The notes below the pieces were generated by a model. That model was not told the DNA's origin. It saw only the letters and a program-made list of their open reading frames with translations, and did not search any database. The position numbers and the translations under genes are program-made. Shown here one piece after another: positions 1 through 5,096 of a DNA stretch of 7,919 nucleotides (positions within the stretch are counted from its first letter, which is position 1; each line of letters begins with the position of its first letter). Source of the stretch: Actinomycetes bacterium. Lineage in GTDB: Bacteria > Actinomycetota > Acidimicrobiia > Acidimicrobiales > Acidimicrobiaceae. Location of the stretch: contig JAKBSX010000102.1 in NCBI GenBank assembly GCA_021844725.1, positions 1 through 7,919 on the forward strand. The letters are read 5' to 3'.

Positions 1-1
1 G

Positions 2-424
2 CTTCCGGACAGAATTTCACAGCTGGGACTGTCAAAGGCAATCAGGTTTGCTGGCCCGGTTTCCCTTGAAGAGATGGTGAAGCTTTACAATCAGGCACAA
101 ATATCTGTAGTGCCTTCTCTTTATGAAGGATTTTCGTTGCCAGCGATAGAGGCTATGGCATGTGGGGTGCCAATGGTGGCAACAGATGGTGGAGCGCTTC
201 CCGAAGTAACTGGAATCGACGGGGAGACCGTTCTTCGAGCTCGGGCGGGGGATCCACTGGATTTGGCCAAAAAAATATTGAAGCTCTTTGATTCGCCGAT
301 ACTCAGAGAAGAGCTATCTATCAATGCGAGAGAACGTGTGGCAAACCTTTATAGTTGGACTGTTACTGCCAAAGCCACAGAAGCAAGTTATTTTGATTTG
401 CTTTGCGAAAAAGGTTTGGTTTAA
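2..424 (+). CDS. Glycosyltransferase family 4 (GT-B fold), C-terminal part, 5'-truncated by window edge
   Basis: The reading frame is open from base 2, giving 140 visible residues before TAA at 422-424. The family transfers a sugar from a nucleotide-sugar donor to an acceptor, usually at the cytoplasmic membrane face. The visible part is the donor-binding C-terminal Rossmann domain. It shows the segment IRFAGPVSLEEMVKLYN, then VVPSLYEGFSLPAIEAMACG, which holds the EX7E motif (E42 and E50 of the visible part), followed by GVPMVATDGGALPEVTG. These are hallmarks of GT4 enzymes (Glycos_transf_1). The N-terminal acceptor domain, expected to be about 200 residues, lies outside the window, so donor and acceptor cannot be inferred. 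An in-frame ATG at 74 is internal to the conserved domain and is not the true start. A methyltransferase gene follows after 7 bases, which suggests an operon. The family call is firm and the substrate is unknown. Confidence 0.93.
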   Translation, partial: LPDRISQLGLSKAIRFAGPVSLEEMVKLYNQAQISVVPSLYEGFSLPAIEAMACGVPMVATDGGALPEVTGIDGETVLRARAGDPLDLAKKILKLFDSPILREELSINARERVANLYSWTVTAKATEASYFDLLCEKGLV

Positions 425-431
425 GAATTCA

Positions 432-1145
432 ATGTTGTCGCTAAGGGAGTCTGATCTGGGTTCACTCGAGGGCAAGTGGGTACTTGATTTTGGCGCGGGA
501 GCTGGAAGGCATGCTTACTGGGCATTTTCCCGCGGGGCAAACGTGGTAGCTGTTGACCTGTCAATGGATGAACTCAGTCAAGCGCCTGCCTATTTCCAAG
601 CTTTGAGTCAGGAACAGACCAAAAATAGCATTGGCCTTGCAATACAGGCTTCAGGATTAGCACTCCCGTTTGACTCGGAATCCTTTGATGTAGTGATTGC
701 GTCAGAGGTGCTTGAACACATTCAATCTGATTACGATGCCCTAGCAGAGATCGGGCGGGTGGTAAAGCCTGGAGGAGTGCTGGCGGTTAGCGTACCCCGC
801 TTTTTCCCTGAACAAATTTACTGGAAGATTTCTTCACAATACCACAACGTTCCAGGTGGTCACATAAGGATATATCGACGTTCAGGATTGATCAAGCTTC
901 TAACCAATTGCGGCTTTCGGGTGTATCGTACTCACCATGCACATGCGCTTCACACTCCGTACTGGCTCATTCGATGCATTGTGGGTGTTGATAATACCAA
1001 GTCCAGATGGTACAGGAGTTATCATCGATTTTTAGTCTGGGATATAACTAAAAAGCCAAGGATCACTGGCGAAATTGAAAGGATATTGAACCCGCTACTA
1101 GGAAAGAGCCTGGTAGCTTATTCAATCAAGGCCAAAGATGGATAG
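432..1145 (+). CDS. Class I SAM-dependent methyltransferase (Methyltransf_11-like)
   Basis: The product has 237 residues from ATG 432. Motif I is VLDFGAGAGRH (about residues 17-27), the acidic residue that binds the SAM ribose is D42 in VVAVDLS, motif II is FDVVIASEVLEHI (about 85-97), and motif III is VVKPGGVLAVSVPR (about 110-123). There is no signal peptide or membrane segment, so it is a cytosolic enzyme using S-adenosylmethionine; the methyl acceptor is unknown. The frame is open back to an ATG at 288, but that start would overlap the glycosyltransferase by 137 bases and the added residues look unlike a methyltransferase. ATG 432 lies 7 bases after the upstream stop. It lacks a well-placed Shine-Dalgarno (AAAAAGG is about 17 bases away), so reinitiation after the glycosyltransferase is plausible. 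The 3' end overlaps the next gene by 8 bases. The C-terminal half (about 125-237) has no motif I recognise. Confidence 0.9.
   Translation: MLSLRESDLGSLEGKWVLDFGAGAGRHAYWAFSRGANVVAVDLSMDELSQAPAYFQALSQEQTKNSIGLAIQASGLALPFDSESFDVVIASEVLEHIQSDYDALAEIGRVVKPGGVLAVSVPRFFPEQIYWKISSQYHNVPGGHIRIYRRSGLIKLLTNCGFRVYRTHHAHALHTPYWLIRCIVGVDNTKSRWYRSYHRFLVWDITKKPRITGEIERILNPLLGKSLVAYSIKAKDG
1128..1131 (+). promoter_or_regulatory. Ribosome binding site AAGG for the prenyltransferase-like gene
   Basis: AAGG lies 6 bases before ATG 1138, inside the last codons of the upstream methyltransferase. It supports the chosen start, which overlaps the methyltransferase stop codon at 1143-1145 and suggests translational coupling. 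Confidence 0.6.
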
Positions 1146-2157
1146 TTGCGGTTCGAGGAATTCACTGCTCAGTCGAAGCCAGCTCAGCTCGTCGCTGGAT
1201 GCGCTTGAAGCCATGCAGCTCAAGTCAGGTATGATTCCCTGGTTCCATGGTGGTCGGGCTGATTCCTGGAATCATTGCGAGGCTGCAATCGCATTGGCGG
1301 TTGGCGGGAGGATCGAAAGTTCGAGGCGGGCTGCGGACTGGCTGATTCAAAGTCAGAATCGAGATGGATCGTGGTGTCACTTTTACCAGTCTGCTGGCGT
1401 AGCGGAACCCCGGAGGGATACCAACACCTGCTGTTATCCGATACTGCTGGCTGCGGTTTTGGACCTTTGCTTAGGTTCCTCAATAGAATCAAAGAGATAT
1501 ATAGAAATGGCCTTAGGTGGAATTGACTATGTTATTAGCCATCAACGCCTCGATGGATCAATTCCCTGGGCAATTGATCCCAGCGGAGCTCCCAATCAGA
1601 CTTCTTTGGTTGCAGGTTCCTGTTCGGTCTATGACAGTCTGAGCCTAGCTTCAGGCCTAAGCCGCAGTTATGGAATTGGAGACTGGCAGAGATATAGCGA
1701 TTCAGCTGCATTATTGAAGGGGTCGCTGGAGATGGGTAGTGGGATATACCAGGATACTTCTGACTGGGCGATGGACCGCTACTACCCAGTTTTGGCAGGA
1801 ATATCTGATTCCGGTTCGCTGACTGGGCAATTTTTGGATCAGTTCTACCAGCCCAAATGGGGGATCCGCTGCCTGAAAACAGGCGACTGGTTCACTGCTG
1901 CCGAAACTGCAGAAGCAGCCATGGCGCTGCACATAAGCGGTGAAGTTGATATGTCCAACGAGCTATTTTTCTCCCTGGAGCGCTTCAGATGCGAAGGCGG
2001 AGGTTACCTGACTGGGTTGGTGGCTCCAAATGGGACTTCTTTCCCTTTTCTTGAGCAGTCCGCCTATTCAATTGCCGCAGTAGTTCTTGCAGGGTACGTG
2101 GTTGCAAATAAGGCACGGCCCAGTTTTGCCAGCACCATCATCTCTCTTTTTGCATAA
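1138..2157 (+). CDS. Prenyltransferase/squalene-cyclase-type alpha-barrel protein, function unknown
   Basis: The product has 339 residues with no signal peptide or clear membrane segment. Repeated helical units resemble the alpha/alpha toroid of terpene cyclases and protein prenyltransferases. QW-like segments are seen at about residues 71-79 (QSQNRDGSW) and 135-144 (HQRLDGSIPW), with a degenerate one near 280-292 (ERFRCEGGGYLTG). Helix starts such as EAAIAL (48-53) and ETAEAAMAL (256-264) repeat in the barrel manner. The DXDD or DCTAE-type catalytic acid motif of squalene and diterpene cyclases is absent. At 339 residues it is about half the length of a two-domain squalene cyclase, so it would form a single barrel. 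It may be a prenyl-chain enzyme, a cyclase-like enzyme acting on another substrate, or a non-catalytic binding protein. Position in an operon with a glycosyltransferase and a methyltransferase suggests a shared pathway. The fold is likely and the function is unknown. Confidence 0.8.
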   Translation: MDSCGSRNSLLSRSQLSSSLDALEAMQLKSGMIPWFHGGRADSWNHCEAAIALAVGGRIESSRRAADWLIQSQNRDGSWCHFYQSAGVAEPRRDTNTCCYPILLAAVLDLCLGSSIESKRYIEMALGGIDYVISHQRLDGSIPWAIDPSGAPNQTSLVAGSCSVYDSLSLASGLSRSYGIGDWQRYSDSAALLKGSLEMGSGIYQDTSDWAMDRYYPVLAGISDSGSLTGQFLDQFYQPKWGIRCLKTGDWFTAAETAEAAMALHISGEVDMSNELFFSLERFRCEGGGYLTGLVAPNGTSFPFLEQSAYSIAAVVLAGYVVANKARPSFASTIISLFA

Positions 2158-2794
2158 CCCTAAGGCTTCCGGCCTCATAGAGTTGTCTAAACCCCATCTC
2201 TTTTGATCGTAAATAAATCTCATATGGCGGGGTACCGCCCAACTGCAGATTTTCGAATACATCATGAATGGCTAGAATTCCGCCATCTGCAAGTTTGGGC
2301 ACCCAATCATCAAAATCCAGGTGTGCCTGTTCTTTGCCATGCCCCCCGTCAATGAATAAAAACCCTATGGTTGTTTCAAATACTGAGGCGAAAGTCTGCG
2401 AATCGGAGGCGACAATGATCACAGAGCTATTTAATCCTGCAAGTGTAATTGTTCGTCGAAGCCCGTACAGGGTGTCCATCCGTCCAGAGACAGGGTCTAC
2501 CAGAGAGGGATCATGGTGCTCCCAGCCGGGCTGGATCTCTTCAGACCCTCTGTGATGGTCGATTGTAATAAGTTTTAGTCCTAGCATTTTGGCAACTGTG
2601 CCAAGGTAGATAGTTGAAAGGCCGAGGTAGGAACCGATTTCAACTGCTGGATGTGGCGGCAACTCCTGAGTCAGCCAGATTCCATGGGCGAGCGCCAATC
2701 CTTCGGATTCCGGCATGAACCCCCGGGTGGTTTTAATAAGCTGACTTAGTAAGGAAACTCGGTTTTTGACTTCGCCATTTGGTATAAAAGTCAT
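2138..2794 (-). CDS. Class I SAM-dependent methyltransferase, Methyltransf_24/TylF-like type
   Basis: The product has 218 residues from ATG 2794 to TGA 2140-2138. The SAM-binding loop is VEIGSYLGLSTIYLG (about 51-65). The next strand carries the acid D79 in ITIDHHRGSEE, and then come a conserved-looking WEHHDPSLVDP stretch (91-101), FLFIDGGHGKEQAHLDFDDW (145-164) and GGILAIHDVFE (171-181). The IDGGH and HD elements are typical of the TylF/CmcI-like or Methyltransf_24 group, which includes metal-assisted O-methyltransferases and many uncharacterised proteins. The acceptor is unknown. It is the last gene of an operon behind the response regulator and sensor kinase, 9 bases after the kinase stop. 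Its 3' end overlaps the convergent prenyltransferase-like gene by 20 bases, so this methyltransferase and the plus-strand cluster are physically linked and may serve one pathway (inference). Confidence 0.88.
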   Translation of the reverse strand: MTFIPNGEVKNRVSLLSQLIKTTRGFMPESEGLALAHGIWLTQELPPHPAVEIGSYLGLSTIYLGTVAKMLGLKLITIDHHRGSEEIQPGWEHHDPSLVDPVSGRMDTLYGLRRTITLAGLNSSVIIVASDSQTFASVFETTIGFLFIDGGHGKEQAHLDFDDWVPKLADGGILAIHDVFENLQLGGTPPYEIYLRSKEMGFRQLYEAGSLRVMQKER

Positions 2795-2801
2795 TGTGCG
2801 G

Positions 2802-2805
2802 CCTT
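2802..2805 (-). promoter_or_regulatory. Ribosome binding site AAGG overlapping the kinase stop codon
   Basis: On the minus strand AAGG begins with the last two bases of the sensor kinase TAA stop and lies 7 bases before ATG 2794 of the methyltransferase. This placement fixes the methyltransferase start and suggests that its translation is coupled to that of the kinase. Confidence 0.65.
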
Positions 2806-4168
2806 ATCCCTGGGTGGCAATGTCTAGTTTTTCGCATTGCACATTGTCGTCGGAGGATAACGTGGTGCGGTCTTCGGGGATATGATGCTCGAGAGGTAAA
2901 ATCAATCTAAATTCACTGCCTTTTCCGCTTTCTGATGTTACTTCAATCTTTCCGTTCAGCGAGTGGGTGGCTCTCCGGGCGATGGCCAGACCAAGTCCAG
3001 AACCCCCTGAGGCCCGGTCCCTTGCTTCGTCGACCCTATAGAGTCGGTCAAAGATCCTATTCAGGTGGTTGGGTGCGATTCCTATTCCATTGTCAGCCAC
3101 CGAAATTACCAACTCGTCCTGGTGCTTTTTGACTGTAATCCTGATCTTACCTCTAGGGTCCACATATCTAATTGAATTGGACAAGAAGTTGCTAATGACC
3201 ATGTCTAGCAGTCTTCTATCCAGAAGAACTTCTTCATGTGGTGCATCCCAGGTAATAGCCAGATGCTTGCTGGCTATATTGCTTGAAAAGCGAAGTACCA
3301 ATTCTTTAATGTATAGGTCTATGAAAAATGCCTCTCTGCTTACAGTGTGAGCGATGTCCAAGCGGTCAAGAGTTCTCAAGTCCTTGAGTAGATGATTGAT
3401 TCGGTCTGTCTCTTCCTGGATTAGCCATGCCGCTTCTGACATTTCATCCTGGGATTTGATGGTCCTATCACAGATGGCCAAAGCAAAGCCGGAAACAGCG
3501 TTTATTGGCGTAGCTATTTCATGACTGAGGTCTCCAAGAAATTTCTTCTGCTCGTTTTCGTGGTCTTGAAGTTTTTGAGCCATGGAGTCAAACGCACGAG
3601 CCAAGCTTTGAAATTCCCTGGATCCCACTTTCCCGATTCGTGCCGACAGGTCGCCTGACGCTACCCGCTCAGCTGCGTTTATAGCTTCTGATATGGAGTC
3701 AGACAACGAGCTGGTAATCATCTTAGAAATAAAGAGAGCTGCTGCCAATGTCAGCAACACGAGTACCAGCGTTCCGAGAGTCAGCTCCATTGACAGAGTA
3801 TCAGTGTAAGGAACGCCGGTTGCAGCGGTTACCTCAATGGCTCCAATCTTGCTGTTGGCATTTATAACCGGGGCCGCCAAACCTGAGCTGTTGTTGGCCG
3901 TAAGGAAAAGGTGACCATTTTGATGAATCGCAAATGAAGTTTGGGGAATCAGTGAAGTTGCCATAATTAGCTGATCTTTGGGGGTTCCAGATGCAGCCAG
4001 ACTTGCTAGTTTTTGAGCGCTTCGGTCCAGCCTTTGGCTTGTGGCATTAACCTGGACGTGGTATTCAATGGCATTTATTACAAAATAGGTGAAGCCCAGA
4101 CCAACGATGGTGGCCACAGCCATGATGCCGAAAGTTTTAACGTGAATTGATTTGAGCCACCGCAGCAT
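2804..4168 (-). CDS. Membrane sensor histidine kinase (HAMP, HisKA, HATPase_c)
   Basis: The product has 454 residues. Transmembrane helices lie at about 13-33 and 127-148 and flank an extracytoplasmic loop of about 90 residues with no domain I recognise. A HAMP linker follows (about 148-200). The dimerisation and phosphoacceptor helix has the H-box LSHEIATPINAVSGFA with H216. The ATPase domain shows the N-box NFLSNSIRY (N327, N331), G1 box DNGIGIAP (359-366), F-box IFDRLYR (372-378) and G2 box GGSGLGLAIA (388-397). All catalytic elements are present, so it should autophosphorylate and pass phosphate to the response regulator encoded just upstream. ATG 4168 shares one base with the regulator stop (TAATG), which indicates coupled translation. 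The H-box has alanine where arginine is usual (SHELRTP). A polar tail of about 25 residues follows the ATPase domain. The signal sensed is unknown. Confidence 0.96.
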   Translation of the reverse strand: MLRWLKSIHVKTFGIMAVATIVGLGFTYFVINAIEYHVQVNATSQRLDRSAQKLASLAASGTPKDQLIMATSLIPQTSFAIHQNGHLFLTANNSSGLAAPVINANSKIGAIEVTAATGVPYTDTLSMELTLGTLVLVLLTLAAALFISKMITSSLSDSISEAINAAERVASGDLSARIGKVGSREFQSLARAFDSMAQKLQDHENEQKKFLGDLSHEIATPINAVSGFALAICDRTIKSQDEMSEAAWLIQEETDRINHLLKDLRTLDRLDIAHTVSREAFFIDLYIKELVLRFSSNIASKHLAITWDAPHEEVLLDRRLLDMVISNFLSNSIRYVDPRGKIRITVKKHQDELVISVADNGIGIAPNHLNRIFDRLYRVDEARDRASGGSGLGLAIARRATHSLNGKIEVTSESGKGSEFRLILPLEHHIPEDRTTLSSDDNVQCEKLDIATQG

Positions 4169-4842
4169 TAGCCATCCAGCCGATACCCGATTCCCCTCAG
4201 GGAAGTTATTGTGACGGCTTGACCCAGTTTTTTCCTAATCAAGCCAATATGGACGTCGATTGTTTTTTCGGTGATATAGGTCGTTCCCCAGGCAGCCATG
4301 AGCAAAGACTCGCGGGAAAAAACTCGGCCAGGGGAGGATGCCAAGGTGGTCAGAAGATCAAATTCCCGCCTTGACAGCATTATCTCTTGGCCGTTTACCC
4401 AGCATTGCCTGGAGCGGGAATCCAGAGTCAATGTATCACCTATGTTTATCACCGGATCTTCGGCTACGAGCCCTTTTGATCGCCGAATCTGAGCTCTGAC
4501 TCTGGCTATCACTTCAGGAGCGGAGAACGGCTTTACGATATAGTCATCTGCTCCAAGTTCCAGCCCGGTTACTTTTGACGACTCCTCACCCCTGGCAGTT
4601 AACATCACAATCGGTATGGAAAACTTTGATCTTATGGCCTTGACTAGTGAGAATCCGTCCATACCTGGCATCATCACATCGATCAGGGCCAGGTCGGCTC
4701 CAACCTGATCTAGCAGGCTTAAGGCTTCCTTGCCGTCTCTGGCTTCAAGTATAGAGAAGCCTTCTTTTGCCAGGTATGAACTAAGAAGTTTTCGTAACGC
4801 AAGTTCATCATCGACAACCAGTATTGTTCCTGTATTAGTCAA
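4168..4842 (-). CDS. OmpR/PhoB-family two-component response regulator
   Basis: The product has 224 residues, the usual length of the family. The receiver domain (about 5-118) has the acidic pair D11 and D12 in ILVVDDE, phosphoacceptor D55 in LALIDVMMPGMDG, T82 in VMLTARGEE and K104 in DDYIVKPF. A winged-helix DNA-binding domain (about 130-224) follows, with LSRREFDLLTTLASSPGRV and the C-terminal signature TIDVHIGLIRKKLG then LRGIGYRL. It should be a phosphorylation-controlled transcription factor partnered with the kinase downstream. The start is TTG at 4842: an in-frame stop lies 24 bases upstream, there is no in-frame ATG near, and this start puts ILVVDDE at the normal distance from the N-terminus. 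GAAAG on the minus strand, 8 bases before TTG, may serve as a weak ribosome site. The target genes cannot be read from the sequence; its own operon is the obvious candidate. Confidence 0.96.
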   Translation of the reverse strand: MTNTGTILVVDDELALRKLLSSYLAKEGFSILEARDGKEALSLLDQVGADLALIDVMMPGMDGFSLVKAIRSKFSIPIVMLTARGEESSKVTGLELGADDYIVKPFSAPEVIARVRAQIRRSKGLVAEDPVINIGDTLTLDSRSRQCWVNGQEIMLSRREFDLLTTLASSPGRVFSRESLLMAAWGTTYITEKTIDVHIGLIRKKLGQAVTITSLRGIGYRLDG

Positions 4843-4883
4843 TTGGATTACTTTCGTGTGAAGCTATCGCCGGTTGAATTACT

Positions 4884-4911
4884 TTACCTACTTGTGAGCG
4901 TTCTGTTACCT
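4884..4911 (-). repeat. Direct repeat AGGTAA, 22 bp apart, upstream of the response regulator
   Basis: AGGTAA occurs on the minus strand at 4911-4906 and 4889-4884, exactly 22 bp apart (two helical turns). ATTACTTT also occurs twice on the plus strand (4847-4854 and 4878-4885). OmpR-family regulators usually bind tandem direct repeats spaced by whole helical turns, so autoregulation is possible. The repeats are short and may be chance. Confidence 0.25.
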
Positions 4912-4938
4912 TTTCATTACGCCGCACCACTATCTTTA

Positions 4939-4967
4939 TTTCTAAGCAAGTCAGATGATCTAACCAA
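4939..4967 (-). promoter_or_regulatory. Weak candidate promoter for the response regulator-kinase-methyltransferase operon
   Basis: On the minus strand TTGGTT (4967-4962) and TAGAAA (4944-4939) are separated by 17 bases. They match the sigma70 consensus at only 3 of 6 and 4 of 6 positions. The site lies about 95 bases ahead of the TTG start in the only non-coding region upstream of the operon. A regulated promoter could have weak boxes, but this may also be chance. Confidence 0.25.
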
Positions 4968-5011
4968 GTATAAGCGCTGCAGATTAAAAGACTCAGGCGA
5001 TTTTCACCCGT

Positions 5012-5047
5012 GGCATGCGGCTATATCTTGGTCGGTGGCCGCATGCC
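5012..5047 (-). terminator. 10-bp perfect hairpin after the aminopeptidase gene, possible terminator
   Basis: GGCATGCGGC (5012-5021) and GCCGCATGCC (5038-5047) are perfect inverted repeats with a 16-base loop, about 50 bases past the aminopeptidase stop codon. The GC-rich stem would be very stable in RNA. No run of U follows on either strand, so it is not a textbook intrinsic terminator. It may protect the transcript 3' end, terminate without a U-tract, or be a protein-binding site. The surrounding 254-base intergenic stretch (4843-5096) shows no convincing gene. Confidence 0.45.
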
Positions 5048-5096
5048 CAACCCTACGTTTAACGTTAGCCTAGTATCGAAGCTCACGTGATCAAAA

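Noticed and set aside
288..431. Upstream extension of the methyltransferase to ATG 288
   Set aside because: It would overlap the conserved end of the glycosyltransferase by 137 bases, and its 48 residues look like an out-of-frame translation. ATG 432 fits the family better.
2163..2175. AGGC-TTCCG-GCCT hairpin just after the prenyltransferase-like gene
   Set aside because: The stem is only 4 bp, lies inside the coding sequence of the opposing methyltransferase and has no U-run, so it is not a credible terminator.
2268..2555. 95-codon plus-strand frame opposite the TylF-like methyltransferase
   Set aside because: It is antisense to conserved methyltransferase motifs, with no recognisable domain.
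4843..5073. Plus-strand frame of 76 codons with a hydrophobic N-terminal part in the intergenic region
   Set aside because: It starts at a TTG directly abutting the regulator start and has no clear ribosome site. It runs through the hairpin at 5012-5047, and its sequence resembles no family I know.
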